From: Bacteroidetes bacterium ADurb.Bin013
GTDB taxonomy: Bacteria > Bacteroidota > Bacteroidia > Bacteroidales > UBA932
NCBI GenBank assembly: GCA_002071385.1
Contig: MWFB01000005.1
Span: 44,102 to 108,101 of the forward strand
Reading direction: 5' to 3'
Length of the DNA: 64,000 bases
Part shown: piece by piece, positions 27,221 to 36,910 of the stretch
How positions within the stretch are numbered: the first letter of the stretch is position 1
Layout of the letters: the number at the start of each line of letters is the position of its first letter
Program-made: the position numbers and the translations under genes
The notes under the pieces: model-generated
What the model was told of the DNA's origin: nothing
The model's input: only the letters and a program-made list of their open reading frames with translations
The model's database searches: none

Positions 27221-28153
27221 TTATGGCCTTGGATGGTGGCTTAGGACAGTATGCTGCCAATAAGCCGTATCCAGGTGCGTATAGATTTCTGTGGTAAGTA
27301 TACTGCTGTGTCCGAGCATTTCCTGAACCACACGAAGATCTGCCCCGTTTTCAATAAGATGGGTGGCAAAAGAATGACGGAAGGTGTGGGGGGATATCTC
27401 CTTTTTCAGTCCGGCTTTCTCCGCCTGTTGACGTATTATAAGAAACACCATGTTACGGGTAAGCGGTCTGCCATAGCGGTTGAGAAACACAAAATCTTCA
27501 TGCATTGGACGGATTTTCAGTGAATTCCTCCAGGGGTAGTACAATTCCAGGGCACGGAGTGCATGAGAACCTATGGGCACCAAACGTTGTTTGTCACCCT
27601 TGCCGATGACACGTATGAAACCCTGTTGTGGAAACATCTGCGTGAATTTCAGCCCCGTCAGTTCACTTACCCGTAATCCGCACCCGTAGAGAACCTCGAT
27701 TATGGCTTTGTTCCGGTGTCCTTCCGGAATGCTCAGGTCAAAAGAGTCAAGCAACATTTCAATTTCCCGGACAGACAGTACAACCGGAAGGCGTCTGCCT
27801 GTTTTTGGCGTGTCAATTGATGAGCATGGATTGGTGGCTATGCGTTTTTCCATGGTCAGGAAGCGGAAAAAAGCATTCAAACCCGAAAGGATCCTGGCCT
27901 GGGTTACGGGAGATGATCCTGAATCGGTCACGTGAGTAAGGAAGGTTTCAATATGTTTTGTGGTGATACCTGAAGGTTGAGGAAATAGTTCCTGAGGTGG
28001 GGTACTTCTCTGCATATATTCCAGAAAACGCTTTATATCCTGAAGGTACGCCTTTCGTGTGTTTTCAGACAAGGATCGCTCCAGTCGCAGATACATCAAA
28101 AAATCATTGATTGCCTCGGTCCATTCCCGCCCTGTTCCGGGTATCGTTTTCAT
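27221..28153 (-). CDS. xerD: Tyrosine recombinase XerD
   Basis: This 310-aa site-specific recombinase with a SAM-like N-terminal domain (11-100) and a catalytic domain resolves chromosome dimers at dif with XerC. Catalytic residues are complete: Arg161 (GCGLRVSEL), Lys185, His256 and Arg259 ([10 protein letters not shown]), His282 and Tyr291 ([13 protein letters not shown]). It is the last gene of the ftsE-nth-xerD operon and overlaps nth by 4 bases. Its housekeeping context and length argue against a mobile-element integrase. XerC versus XerD is judged from family resemblance. Confidence 0.9.
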   Translation of the reverse strand: MKTIPGTGREWTEAINDFLMYLRLERSLSENTRKAYLQDIKRFLEYMQRSTPPQELFPQPSGITTKHIETFLTHVTDSGSSPVTQARILSGLNAFFRFLTMEKRIATNPCSSIDTPKTGRRLPVVLSVREIEMLLDSFDLSIPEGHRNKAIIEVLYGCGLRVSELTGLKFTQMFPQQGFIRVIGKGDKQRLVPIGSHALRALELYYPWRNSLKIRPMHEDFVFLNRYGRPLTRNMVFLIIRQQAEKAGLKKEISPHTFRHSFATHLIENGADLRVVQEMLGHSSILTTEIYTHLDTAYWQHTVLSHHPRP

Positions 28154-28791
28154 TGTGGATTTTGTTTTTTGTAGGTATCACACCAGGGAGAAAGACCACA
28201 TGAAGAACATTTGGGCTTTTTTGCAGTGCAAACATACCTGCCGTGCAAGATCAGCCAATGGTGGGCCCTTGCCCTGAGTTCCAGTGGAAAATGATGGTTC
28301 AGATCGTTTTCCACAGCCAATGAGGTAGTTCCGTCTGACAATCCCAACCTGCGTGAAATCCGGTATACATGCGTATCCACGGCAATCACTTCCTTATCAA
28401 AGGCAACAGAAGCTACTACGTTGGCGGTTTTTCTGCCGACACCCGGCAGTTTCTTAAGCTCCCCGGGATCGGAAGGAATCTTGCCGTCAAAGCGCTCCAT
28501 GATACTGCGCGCCATTCCGGCCAGGTGCTGTGCCTTGTTGTTGGGATAGGTAATGGAGCGGATATAAGGAAAGATATCTTCCGCTCTTGCGGCTGCCATA
28601 TCTTTTACGGTAGGATAGCGCTCCAGCAGGGCAGGAGTGGTCATGTTCACACGTTGGTCCGTGCATTGCGCCGAGAGGATCACAGCTACCAAAAGGCTGT
28701 AAGGATCCTTGTATTGCAGTTCCGATCCGGGATCCTCCATATGGGTCAGGAACCATGAAATGATATGTTGTACTTCCTGCTTTTTTTTCAT
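28150..28791 (-). CDS. nth: Endonuclease III (DNA glycosylase/AP lyase)
   Basis: This 213-aa base-excision repair enzyme removes oxidised pyrimidines. The helix-hairpin-helix [12 protein letters not shown] holds catalytic Lys121, with catalytic Asp139 in VDTHVYR. A [4Fe-4S] cluster motif Cys188-x6-Cys195-x2-Cys198-x5-Cys204 is intact. It overlaps ftsE and xerD by 4 bases each in a tight operon. Confidence 0.95.
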   Translation of the reverse strand: MKKKQEVQHIISWFLTHMEDPGSELQYKDPYSLLVAVILSAQCTDQRVNMTTPALLERYPTVKDMAAARAEDIFPYIRSITYPNNKAQHLAGMARSIMERFDGKIPSDPGELKKLPGVGRKTANVVASVAFDKEVIAVDTHVYRISRRLGLSDGTTSLAVENDLNHHFPLELRARAHHWLILHGRYVCTAKKPKCSSCGLSPWCDTYKKQNPQ

Positions 28792-29495
28792 GATTCCATA
28801 AATCCTGACAAGTCTATTTCACGGCGGTCCGCAACCTGGCTGCATTTTCCTGCCTCGCATTTGAATATCCGGCCCGGGTAACGCTGCAGCAGGTTCAGAT
28901 TGTGTGTGACCACCAACATGGCAGGTTGCTGTTTTTCATGAATTTCCATGAACAGCTGCATGATTTCCTGCTGAGTGTCACTGTCCAGGTTCCCGGTAGG
29001 TTCATCTGCCAGTATGATCTCCGGATTGTTGAGTATGGCGCGGCCAATAGCAACGCGCTGCTGTTCCCCGCCGGAGAGCTGGTGCGGCATCTTGTGTTTT
29101 TTATGCAGCATTCCCACGCTATCCAGAGCCTGTTCAATACGCTGCTGCATCTCCTTTTTATTTTTCCATCCGGTAGACCGGAGGACAAATTCCAGGTTGT
29201 CATAGGCAGAGCGGTCCTGTAACAGTTGGAAGTCCTGAAATACAACACCTATTTTTCTTCTTAGGTAGGGTATTTGTCTTCTTTTCAATTTCACCAGGTT
29301 GAAACCGGCCACTTCAGCTTCTCCCTTTTTCAGTGGGAATTCGCCTATCAGTGTTTTGATCAGGGATGTCTTTCCTGTTCCGACCCGTCCTACCAGGTAA
29401 ATAAAGTCTCCTTTTTCAAGGGTCAGATCCACTCCCTGCAGGATCAGGTTGGTGTCCTTAATCACATCTACCCCTGAAAACCTTACAATAGACAT
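28788..29495 (-). CDS. ftsE: Cell division ATP-binding protein FtsE
   Basis: This 235-aa ABC ATPase works with FtsX at the divisome to control peptidoglycan hydrolases. Walker A is GRVGTGKTS, the signature motif is [14 protein letters not shown], and Walker B is [11 protein letters not shown]. The Q-loop reads VFQDFQLL. The start is the ATG at 29495, 15 bases after a TATATTTG box. ftsX is not adjacent. As a general ABC ATPase another role is possible, but the sequence is of the FtsE type. Confidence 0.85.
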   Translation of the reverse strand: MSIVRFSGVDVIKDTNLILQGVDLTLEKGDFIYLVGRVGTGKTSLIKTLIGEFPLKKGEAEVAGFNLVKLKRRQIPYLRRKIGVVFQDFQLLQDRSAYDNLEFVLRSTGWKNKKEMQQRIEQALDSVGMLHKKHKMPHQLSGGEQQRVAIGRAILNNPEIILADEPTGNLDSDTQQEIMQLFMEIHEKQQPAMLVVTHNLNLLQRYPGRIFKCEAGKCSQVADRREIDLSGFMES

Positions 29496-29510
29496 ATTTC
29501 TTATTTTATA

Positions 29511-29518
29511 CAAATATA
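29511..29518 (-). promoter_or_regulatory. Promoter TATATTTG of the ftsE-nth-xerD operon
   Basis: A perfect -7 element on the minus strand lies 15 bases before the ftsE ATG. It is divergent from the ABC transporter promoter about 60 bases away. Confidence 0.5.
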
Positions 29519-29553
29519 ACAAAAGGGCACATTTGTTAAAAAAGTGACATAAT

Positions 29554-29612
29554 TTTTGGAAAATAGAAAAAGGTGTTTACATTTGCAGTGTACTAATGAA
29601 CTAAGACACTAA
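29554..29612 (+). promoter_or_regulatory. Promoter and triple ACTAA repeat of the ABC transporter operon
   Basis: A -33 element TTTTG (29554-29558) and a -7 element TACATTTG (29578-29585) are 19 bases apart. Just downstream, ACTAA occurs three times with an exact 8-base period (29592, 29600, 29608), ending 3 bases before the ATG at 29616. This is a plausible operator for the operon's own GntR regulator. The binding claim is inference. Confidence 0.6.
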
Positions 29613-29615
29613 ACA

Positions 29616-30452
29616 ATGATTCAAATCAACAATCTATCCTTCAGTTATTCAAAGAATAACGTCTTCCGGAATCTATCCCTGTCATTGTCTAAAGGTAATA
29701 TTTACGGCTTGTTGGGACAAAATGGCGTAGGCAAGACCACCTTGCTGAAATTATTGTCGGGTTTGCTCAGAAGCGAAGAGGAATCCTGTATGGTGAACGG
29801 TTATCATCCATACAAGCGGCAGCCGGAGTTCCTTAAGGATGTTTATTATCTACCCGAAGAACCTGCCTGCCCGCATGGCACGGTTGCCCGGTATGCAAAG
29901 AACAACGGGTCTTTCTACCCGTCTTTTGACAAAGACCTTTTTTATGAATTTCTGGAGCGTTTTGAGGTGCAACCGGAAAAAAGATTCAGAGACCTGTCTG
30001 CAGGGCAGCAGAAAAAAGCTTATGTTTCTTATGCATTGGCGCTCAATACCAAGATCCTGCTTTTGGACGAACCCAGCAATGGCATGGACATTCCTTCAAA
30101 GACGGTATTACGCAGTATCGTTGCAGGACAGATCAATGAAGAAAGGTTTATTATCATTTCAACGCACCAGGTCCGGGATCTTGAAAACCTGATAGATCCT
30201 ATCATAATTCTCGACCGCAAGGATGTCCTGTTGCATGCATCCATTGAGGAAATTGCCCAAAAAGTATGTTTCATCAATGCTGCCACTAAGCAGGATGACG
30301 CGCTCTATAGTGAAGAAATCCCGATTGGTTATTCCCTGGTAAAGGCTAACACAACCGGCATTGACACAAAAGTCAATCTGGAGACTTTGTTTAATGCCGT
30401 TTTAATGCATAAAGAATGGTTTAAGGAACATTTTAACACGACAATATTATGA
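29616..30452 (+). CDS. ABC transporter ATP-binding protein
   Basis: This 278-aa ATPase has Walker A GQNGVGKTTLLK (about 33-44), signature LSAGQQKKAYV, Walker B ILLLDEPSNGMD and the H-loop His in STHQVRDLE. The signature differs from LSGGQ by Ala. About 50 extra residues follow the ATPase core. It overlaps the permease gene by 4 bases (ATGA). The arrangement with a GntR/YtrA-type regulator resembles ABC systems that respond to cell-wall-active compounds, but the substrate is unknown. Confidence 0.88.
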   Translation: MIQINNLSFSYSKNNVFRNLSLSLSKGNIYGLLGQNGVGKTTLLKLLSGLLRSEEESCMVNGYHPYKRQPEFLKDVYYLPEEPACPHGTVARYAKNNGSFYPSFDKDLFYEFLERFEVQPEKRFRDLSAGQQKKAYVSYALALNTKILLLDEPSNGMDIPSKTVLRSIVAGQINEERFIIISTHQVRDLENLIDPIIILDRKDVLLHASIEEIAQKVCFINAATKQDDALYSEEIPIGYSLVKANTTGIDTKVNLETLFNAVLMHKEWFKEHFNTTIL

Positions 30453-31255
30453 GCAACCTGTTTAATATAAAACGCTTTTACGCATTTGTCTGTAAGGAAT
30501 TCCGGGAATTGCCGGGAAAATACGGATTGACCATTTTAAGTATGATAGGGGGGTATTTGGTTTTGCTTCTGCTGCTGATGATGCTCGGAATCTCTGTTTC
30601 ACCTTTTACAAGGATGACCGTGATAATGGTATACGTTATGATAACCATCATTTTTGCCCCGTCCAAACTGTACGGAAACGTAAACCACGCAAGAAAAGGA
30701 TTGTGTTATGCAATGCTGCCTGTTTCTGCCCTGGAGAAAACCATCAGCATGTTTGTCATTAATTTTCTCTGCACTTCAATACTAATTGTGGCTGGCCTTT
30801 TTGCAGCCGATATGCTCCTGTACCTTATTGTTCCTTCCCGTATGGAGGGATTTCTGCTGAACTATGAGACAGCGCGCCTTTTTGGAGAAGAGCTTATTGA
30901 GTTGTTCTTTTTACAATCGATTTTCATCCTTGGCAATATAGTTTTCAAAAGACAGAAAGTGACAAGAACGTTTATAAGCCTTATAGGGATTGGCTTCCTT
31001 CTTGGCCTGGTCATGCTTCTTGTTTTCCGCGCCATAGGGCTTGAAAACATTGAAAGGCTTGCCGACTCCATTCTGGCTGAGTTTCCCAAGGAAATTAACA
31101 ACTGGAACATACTGAGCTATAGTACTTTCAATAGCACGTACAGGCATATTCCCCTTATCAGGAACATAATCATTATTGCCTATTCTGTTACTGGATTGAT
31201 CACTGCCGCGTGCTGGGTAGGTGTTTATCGCCTTATTAAAACAACAAAATATTGA
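30449..31255 (+). CDS. ABC transporter permease
   Basis: This 268-aa membrane protein has about six hydrophobic helices: near 25-45, 55-75, 100-125, 145-165, 180-200 and 235-260. It is an ABC-2-like permease by topology, without motifs that reveal a substrate. It overlaps the ATPase gene by 4 bases and ends 5 bases before the regulator's ATG, so it is the membrane half of the same transporter. Confidence 0.8.
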   Translation: MSNLFNIKRFYAFVCKEFRELPGKYGLTILSMIGGYLVLLLLLMMLGISVSPFTRMTVIMVYVMITIIFAPSKLYGNVNHARKGLCYAMLPVSALEKTISMFVINFLCTSILIVAGLFAADMLLYLIVPSRMEGFLLNYETARLFGEELIELFFLQSIFILGNIVFKRQKVTRTFISLIGIGFLLGLVMLLVFRAIGLENIERLADSILAEFPKEINNWNILSYSTFNSTYRHIPLIRNIIIIAYSVTGLITAACWVGVYRLIKTTKY

Positions 31256-31260
31256 TTCTT

Positions 31261-31620
31261 ATGGAATTTAAAGAAAATCAGGCCATATATCTGCAAATTG
31301 CCGAATCTTTGTGCGAGAGAATCCTGAGCGGGAAGTGGAAGGCAGAGGACAGGTTGCCGTCGGTCAGGGAACTTGGAGCAACCCTGGGAGTTAATCCCAA
31401 TACGGTCGCCAGAACCTATGACTATTTGCAGCAAAGGGAAATCATATACAACAAAAGAGGCATTGGCTATTTTGTTGCGCCGGGGGCGAAACAGGTGATC
31501 CTTACAACCCTCAGGGAACGTTTTTTGCTGGAAGAACTTCCATTGTTCTTTCGAAGGATTGATTTACTTTCCATACCTTTAACCGATATTCAGGACAATT
31601 ACAACAAACAAAAAAAATGA
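31261..31620 (+). CDS. GntR-family regulator, YtrA type
   Basis: This 119-aa regulator has a GntR winged helix: IYLQIAESLCERILSG, then RLPSVRELGATLGVNPNTVARTYDYL, then IIYNKRGIGYFV. It is followed by only a short C-terminal helix, the short-tail form of the YtrA subfamily that autoregulates ABC operons. The ATG at 31261 is preferred over the TTG at 31252. Its stop overlaps the receptor ATG. It probably represses this operon through sites such as the ACTAA repeats. Confidence 0.85.
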   Translation: MEFKENQAIYLQIAESLCERILSGKWKAEDRLPSVRELGATLGVNPNTVARTYDYLQQREIIYNKRGIGYFVAPGAKQVILTTLRERFLLEELPLFFRRIDLLSIPLTDIQDNYNKQKK

Positions 31621-34091
31621 AATATCTTTCAACGCTTCTGGTGTGTCTTATCTTGGGAACAGGAAATCTTTCTGCTGCCCGCAACACATCAGCTATCAGG
31701 GGGATTGTTGTTGACAAGGAAACACGCAGTCCGCTTTTCTATGCAACGCTGGCCGTCAGGGACAGCTCTAATTCAGTCATTACGGCTACGACAGCCGGAT
31801 CGGACGGTACTTTTACGCTGGAAGGAATACCTTACGGAACATACCAGCTTATTGCTACTTTTATCGGATACAAGGAACAATCAAAAAAGATTGAGTTAAC
31901 TTCCGAACAGACCGATGTTGGCGTCATAGAGATGGAAGAAGATGTGCAGACCCTTGAAACCGCCGTTATCACAGCAAGAGTTCCGGTCATTGAGCAAAAG
32001 ATCGACAAGATTGTCATGAATGTGGCTGAAGCGGTTTCCACGGAAGGGAGCAATGCCCTTGAAGTATTGCGCAAGGCCCCTGGAGTGACCATTGACATGG
32101 ACGGGAATGTGAAACTCAACGGCCAGGCGGTCAGTATCTGGATAGACGGACGTCCATCCTACCTGAGCGGGCTGGAACTCGAGGCACTCCTTCGTTCCAC
32201 AGATGGCACCACCATTGATAAAATTGAGCTCATGGCCCACCCCTCGGCCCGATATGATGCGGAAGGAAGCGGAGGGATCATCAATATAAAGATGAAGAAA
32301 AACCTGCTCAAGGGATTCAGTGGATCGGCCAATGGTTACTATGGAGGGATGAAGCACAAGAGCTATGAGCAGGAAGCCGGTGGAGGGCTGAACATGAACC
32401 TGCGCACAGACAAGACCAACACCATGCTCAATTACAGCGGCCGATACGATAACATAGGAGTCCAGCTGGATACTCGCACCATCATTGGGAACGCGACTAG
32501 TTTTGAACAGATATCCCATTCCGATTTTCTGATAAGTTCACAAAGCCACACGGTGAAGCTGGCCAACGATTTTTTTCTGAACAAAAAGAACACGGTTGGT
32601 TTCATAGTCACCACCATGTTCCGTGACCAGTCACAGGATAATTTCGGGGATGACAACCTGACCATAACCAAACTCAACGGCAATCTGCTAAGCAGCATGA
32701 AAAGCATCATCAGGACGAATTCCGATTATGATAACATCACAACCAACGTCAATTATACCGGGGTTTTCAATGAGGATAAGGCACAGGAACTAACTTTCAA
32801 CGCCGACTACGCCTATTATGATATCATGTCGGGCAATTTCCAGGACAACAGCATTGTTTCCGGCATAGGTATCAATGAGATGTTCCGCCAGAACAGCCAG
32901 CAATACATCAACCTTGTTTCAGGGCGTCTGGATTACCAGCAATCGTTCTGGAAAACCGGGATGCTCGAAGCCGGCCTTAAGTGGGCCATGACCCAGACAA
33001 ACAATGACCTGTTCCGGGAAGATTCGCTGTCAGGCGGCTGGGTCCCCAATACCAGCATGTCCAATGAATTCATATATACAGAACATATTGCAGCAGCTTA
33101 TGCATCGGTGGGCAGGATGCTGGGAAACAAATGGACGCTAAAGCTGGGATTACGGGGTGAATACACATATGCCCTGGGTGACTGGATAACGACAAAGAAG
33201 GTGACAACCAAGAATTATTTCAATCTATTTCCCACTGTTTTTGTCGGATACAACCCATCTGCAAATTGGCGCCTTAATCTCTCTTATACCAGCCGTATAG
33301 GCAGGCCTTCTTTCAGCCAGCTGAATCCTTTCCGCAACTATATCGATGCCAATTCGTATGTTGAAGGAAATCCCGACCTGGATTCCCAGTTGTCCAGGCA
33401 GATGGCACTGAGTGTCACATTCAAGAACCATTATAACCTGGCTCTTATCTATGCCCATACAAGGAACCTGATCATGCAGGATCCATATTACGATGAGACC
33501 GGTACCAAAATACTGCTATGGGAAAATTTCGGTAACCAGTATATGTTGGGCGGCTCATTGTCTGTGAGTGAATTGCCCGTGACCGAATGGTTATACTTCA
33601 CCCTTAGCGGGGTTTGTGTCTATATGGGCAATACCTCTAATCCCACGAATGGACAGAACGAACAATATATTAACAATGGGGTACTGAGCAGTGTGCAGGG
33701 GCAACTGACATTCCTGTTGCCAAAAGACTGGAAGATAGAGCTTATGGGAGTATACCAGGGCAAGGTCCCCTATGGCTATTTCACAGTCAAGCCCATTTTT
33801 ATGATGAACGGAGGAGTCAAGAAGAATTTCATGAACAACAAGGCAACGCTTAGCATCAATGTGAACGATATTTTTGGTACCTTTGATAGCAACCTGGTGT
33901 ACAAATCGGAAGATAACGTTGACTACTCGATAGATCAGAGTATAAATCTTCAGAAAATCCGTTTGAGCCTGAGTATCCGGTTTGGACAGGGGAAAGCAGC
34001 CCGAGCCAGGAAAGTAGGGGACCTGGAAGAGGCCTCCCGTGTAGATACTTCAGGGGGAATATCTACCGGTACGACGGGAACATTGCCCTAA
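31617..34091 (+). CDS. Outer membrane beta-barrel receptor with carboxypeptidase-like domain
   Basis: This 824-aa outer membrane protein has a signal peptide (about 20 residues). A carboxypeptidase-regulatory-like beta-sandwich follows (about 25-105; IRGIVVDKETRSPL...), then a plug-like region (about 125-225; EVLRKAPGVTIDMDGNVKLNG) and a long barrel. It matches the OMP_b-brl_3 type of TonB-dependent-receptor relatives. The C-terminal tail after the last strand is Arg- and Gly/Thr-rich, not the usual final Phe. Being in the ABC/GntR operon suggests outer membrane uptake or efflux linked to the transporter. Confidence 0.85.
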   Translation: MKYLSTLLVCLILGTGNLSAARNTSAIRGIVVDKETRSPLFYATLAVRDSSNSVITATTAGSDGTFTLEGIPYGTYQLIATFIGYKEQSKKIELTSEQTDVGVIEMEEDVQTLETAVITARVPVIEQKIDKIVMNVAEAVSTEGSNALEVLRKAPGVTIDMDGNVKLNGQAVSIWIDGRPSYLSGLELEALLRSTDGTTIDKIELMAHPSARYDAEGSGGIINIKMKKNLLKGFSGSANGYYGGMKHKSYEQEAGGGLNMNLRTDKTNTMLNYSGRYDNIGVQLDTRTIIGNATSFEQISHSDFLISSQSHTVKLANDFFLNKKNTVGFIVTTMFRDQSQDNFGDDNLTITKLNGNLLSSMKSIIRTNSDYDNITTNVNYTGVFNEDKAQELTFNADYAYYDIMSGNFQDNSIVSGIGINEMFRQNSQQYINLVSGRLDYQQSFWKTGMLEAGLKWAMTQTNNDLFREDSLSGGWVPNTSMSNEFIYTEHIAAAYASVGRMLGNKWTLKLGLRGEYTYALGDWITTKKVTTKNYFNLFPTVFVGYNPSANWRLNLSYTSRIGRPSFSQLNPFRNYIDANSYVEGNPDLDSQLSRQMALSVTFKNHYNLALIYAHTRNLIMQDPYYDETGTKILLWENFGNQYMLGGSLSVSELPVTEWLYFTLSGVCVYMGNTSNPTNGQNEQYINNGVLSSVQGQLTFLLPKDWKIELMGVYQGKVPYGYFTVKPIFMMNGGVKKNFMNNKATLSINVNDIFGTFDSNLVYKSEDNVDYSIDQSINLQKIRLSLSIRFGQGKAARARKVGDLEEASRVDTSGGISTGTTGTLP

Positions 34092-34102
34092 TAGGATTGT
34101 AG

Positions 34103-34870
34103 ATGAAAAAGATATATGAACTTGGAATAGCCTTTGGTGGTGGCGGCACCAGAGGCTATTATCATGCAGGGGTTCTCAAACGCCTGTTGGAATTGGGATA
34201 CAAACCCCAAATTGTTTCAGGAACCAGCGTGGGATCCATTGTGGCGGCCATGTATGCCGCCGGTCTTTCCGTAGAAAGCATGCAGGCTGCGTTCAGTGCA
34301 CTTGCATTGAAGGATTTTCTGGAACCCAGGCTACCCAAGCAATATCTGACCGATTCAAAACCCTTGAGGAAAATCCTGGAAAACACACTGAAGGCAAAGA
34401 CATTTGAGGAACTGGAATGTCCGCTGAAAATCATTGCCACCTGCCTGGAATCGTCTAAAGAAGTAATTTTTGAAAAAGGCCCGCTCATAGATGCCATTAT
34501 TGCCTCATGCAGCGTTCCCGTCGTTTTCCCCCCTGTAAAGATTGAAGGTAAACATTATGTGGACGGAGGAGTGATAAGGAATGTCCCTGTGTCTGTCATT
34601 AGGGAGGAGTGCAAACGGGTTTTTGCTGTAAACCTGATTCCTTCTTCCGGAAAAGACATGGCTTACAACGGATCTATGAAACACATAGCAGAGCGTTGCG
34701 TGACCATGATGTTCAACGCAGCGGCCATGTACGATCTGAATCTTGCAGACCTGGTGATAGAAGATGTAGAAATGGCAGGGTACAGCACCTATGACCTGAA
34801 ACACAGGGATGAGATGTTCAATCTGGGGTACAATGCCAATGCATTTAAACTACTCGATAAAATGGGATAA
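34103..34870 (+). CDS. Patatin-like phospholipase
   Basis: This 255-aa serine lipase of the patatin/RssA family has an oxyanion loop GGGGTRGYYHAG (12-23). The nucleophile is Ser42 in GTSVGS and the catalytic Asp154 lies in VDGGVIRN. Both members of the Ser-Asp dyad are present. No signal peptide is seen, so it is cytoplasmic. The gene starts 11 bases after the receptor stop, and its 3' end overlaps the opposing flavin reductase gene by 21 bases. Confidence 0.9.
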   Translation: MKKIYELGIAFGGGGTRGYYHAGVLKRLLELGYKPQIVSGTSVGSIVAAMYAAGLSVESMQAAFSALALKDFLEPRLPKQYLTDSKPLRKILENTLKAKTFEELECPLKIIATCLESSKEVIFEKGPLIDAIIASCSVPVVFPPVKIEGKHYVDGGVIRNVPVSVIREECKRVFAVNLIPSSGKDMAYNGSMKHIAERCVTMMFNAAAMYDLNLADLVIEDVEMAGYSTYDLKHRDEMFNLGYNANAFKLLDKMG

Positions 34871-35413
34871 CCAGCGGTTGTAGGAACGGAAAAATTTATG
34901 GATAAGTTCCTCCATGGAACTATCGATAAGTTTTCCGTTTTTATCAAACAGGTTCCCTGCGCCGCCTATGTACATTTCGGGCTGGGCCATAACAGAGGCA
35001 TTGACGCAGACAAGAGATTGCCTCAGGTGGTGATTGGCTCCAAATCCCCCTATTGCTCCCGGTGAAAGGGAAATAACTGCCGCAGGTTTGTTGTTCCAGA
35101 CATTTTTCATATAAGGTCTTGATCCCACATCAATGGCATTTTTCAGCGCGGCCGATGTAGACCGGTTGTATTCAGGGGTGACCAGCAGCAGTCCGTCTGC
35201 TTTGATAATTTTTTCCCTGAAAGCCGTCCATTCTTCAGGCGGATCCTGGTCCAGGTCTTCGTTGTACAGGGGCAGGTTCCCTATTTCCACTATCTCAAGG
35301 TCAAGAGAGTCTGGGGCCAGTTCAATCAATACGCCAGCCAGTTTCCTGTTCAGGGATTCTTTCCTCAGGCTGCCTACGAGGACGGCTATGCTCTTTCTTG
35401 CTTTGATTTCCAT
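34850..35413 (-). CDS. NAD(P)H-dependent FMN reductase
   Basis: This 187-aa flavodoxin-fold reductase has the FMN-binding loop GSLRKESLNRKLA near residues 11-23, then TPEYNRSTSAALKNAID, the classic second FMN motif, and SLSPGAIGGFGA. It reduces flavin, quinone or azo substrates. The start is the ATG at 35413; a longer frame to 35494 runs through non-coding-like sequence. It is last in the ATP-grasp/GNAT operon, 22 bases after the acetyltransferase. Confidence 0.87.
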   Translation of the reverse strand: MEIKARKSIAVLVGSLRKESLNRKLAGVLIELAPDSLDLEIVEIGNLPLYNEDLDQDPPEEWTAFREKIIKADGLLLVTPEYNRSTSAALKNAIDVGSRPYMKNVWNNKPAAVISLSPGAIGGFGANHHLRQSLVCVNASVMAQPEMYIGGAGNLFDKNGKLIDSSMEELIHKFFRSYNRWLSHFIE

Positions 35414-35435
35414 AATATTGTTATAAAGTTGTGAG

Positions 35436-35930
35436 TCAATCTTTATACAAATATAATTTTTTCCCGTAAATAACCTTGCTGTCCCCGGGTGCATAGAAAT
35501 CCGCCAATTCGGCCATCATCACATAATCATGTTTCTTATAAAAACCCCTGGTAGGGACGTAATCCTGTCTTCCCGAAGTTTCTATCCATATTTGGGTGCC
35601 TCCCTGCCTGGCAATCATATTTTCAATCCGGATCATCATTTCAGATCCCAATCCTTTTCCCTGAAGATCCTTGCTAACGGCCATCCAATAAATATCCCAT
35701 CCGGAACGGGTGCACGGAGTGGGTCCGTAAACGGCATATCCCACACAATGGTTGTCATGCTCTGCGACCAGGCAGCAATATCCTGAAGCTTTGCCCCGTT
35801 CCAGGAACGCTCCAAGAACCTCCAGGGCCACCTGTATTTCATAGTCGTAAAACAATCCGGTAGATTCCATAATGAAGGTCAACTCCTCCAGGTCACCGGC
35901 GCGTAAGGCGTTTCTAAAAGTAAATGCCAT
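35436..35930 (-). CDS. GNAT-family N-acetyltransferase
   Basis: This 164-aa acetyltransferase shows acetyl-CoA-binding motif A, DLQGKGLGSEMM (QGKGLG type), after the strand YWMAVS, and a C-terminal GFYKKHDY. The ATG at 35930 is used; the TTG at 35954 lies inside the preceding gene. It follows the second ATP-grasp gene by 11 bases and probably acts in the same pathway, for example on an amine of a dipeptide-like product. The substrate is unknown. Confidence 0.87.
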   Translation of the reverse strand: MAFTFRNALRAGDLEELTFIMESTGLFYDYEIQVALEVLGAFLERGKASGYCCLVAEHDNHCVGYAVYGPTPCTRSGWDIYWMAVSKDLQGKGLGSEMMIRIENMIARQGGTQIWIETSGRQDYVPTRGFYKKHDYVMMAELADFYAPGDSKVIYGKKLYLYKD

Positions 35931-35941
35931 ACTATGTAATG

Positions 35942-36910
35942 CTAATTGAGGCAATTAATTATTTGCCGAATGATCTGTGCCTGGGAGAATCCTGCATGTA
36001 GTCCTGCTGCAATAAATCCGCTATCTGGTGCTATGCAGGGGTTGGCATTCACTTCCAATACAGACGGAACACCATCCTGGCCAACCCGAATATCTACCCT
36101 GAAATAGCCGGAAAGATTAAAAACCATTCCACAGGCAACTGCCGTATCCCTTAACCTGGCAGTTAGTTGGGGATCGTTTTCCAGGGTATCGAATTGCCGT
36201 GTCGTGTGCTTGTATTCGAAGGAGCCTTCCTCCCATTTGGAGCGGTATCCAAGTATCCTGGCCTTTCCTGGTGGATAATCCCTGAATATCATCTCGGGTA
36301 TGGGGTAGAGAGTGTACCCTCCGGGCTTTCCGGTAATGCTCAGGTTAAACTCGCGTCCCTCGATATACTCTTCAATAAAGTGCCCGCGCGGATCAAAATT
36401 ACCGAGCCAGCCCGGGATCCCGGGAAGTGATGCATCAAATACATGTTGTTCGTCAAGCCCTGCAGAACCTTCTTCAGCGATTGGCTTGACAATGTATTTT
36501 CTTTTCTTATCCAGCAGGCTTGCCCCGGCAGTGGAGAACCAGGCCGGTGTCCTTATACCGTGCTCCTGCATGATTTTTTTTGCCAGGGTTTTCCTCGTGG
36601 TCAGGTACAGGCCATCTTCTCCTACTCCTGTATAAGGTATCTTCCAGGCTTGCAAGATAGAGGGCACTATATGCAACAAACCGGTACACCCAAGCACCGA
36701 TTCCACCAGGTTGAACACAAAAGCGGGCTTGATGTCAGCAAGCGGCAGAAGATCCTGGTACAGGTCTGTTCCCACATCGCGAACCAGGCACTTGTAACCC
36801 AAGGTTTCAAGTGCATTTCTGACCAGTTCCGCCTGGTCCATAACATCCTGTTCGTCAGGGGTTGGGCTTTCGGATAGCCGGTTATGCAGGATAATAGCTG
36901 TATTGCTCAT
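35942..36910 (-). CDS. ATP-grasp ligase, D-Ala-D-Ala ligase-like (second of pair)
   Basis: This 322-aa ATP-grasp enzyme has a preATP region with the variant loop VFNLVES, then KKYIVKPIAEEGSAGLDE (ATP lysine and glycine loop), HFIEEYIEGREFNL, and the metal site FRVDIRVGQDG followed by LEVNANPCIAPDSG. It resembles D-alanine-D-alanine ligase but is divergent in the substrate-binding half, so the amino acid is unknown. It overlaps the first ATP-grasp gene by 29 bases. Two related but different ligases side by side suggest successive peptide bonds. Confidence 0.85.
   Translation of the reverse strand: MSNTAIILHNRLSESPTPDEQDVMDQAELVRNALETLGYKCLVRDVGTDLYQDLLPLADIKPAFVFNLVESVLGCTGLLHIVPSILQAWKIPYTGVGEDGLYLTTRKTLAKKIMQEHGIRTPAWFSTAGASLLDKKRKYIVKPIAEEGSAGLDEQHVFDASLPGIPGWLGNFDPRGHFIEEYIEGREFNLSITGKPGGYTLYPIPEMIFRDYPPGKARILGYRSKWEEGSFEYKHTTRQFDTLENDPQLTARLRDTAVACGMVFNLSGYFRVDIRVGQDGVPSVLEVNANPCIAPDSGFIAAGLHAGFSQAQIIRQIINCLN

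Noticed and set aside
27221..28153. XerD read as a phage or island integrase
   Set aside because: It sits in an operon with nth and ftsE, has full Xer motifs and usual length, and no mobile genes are adjacent.
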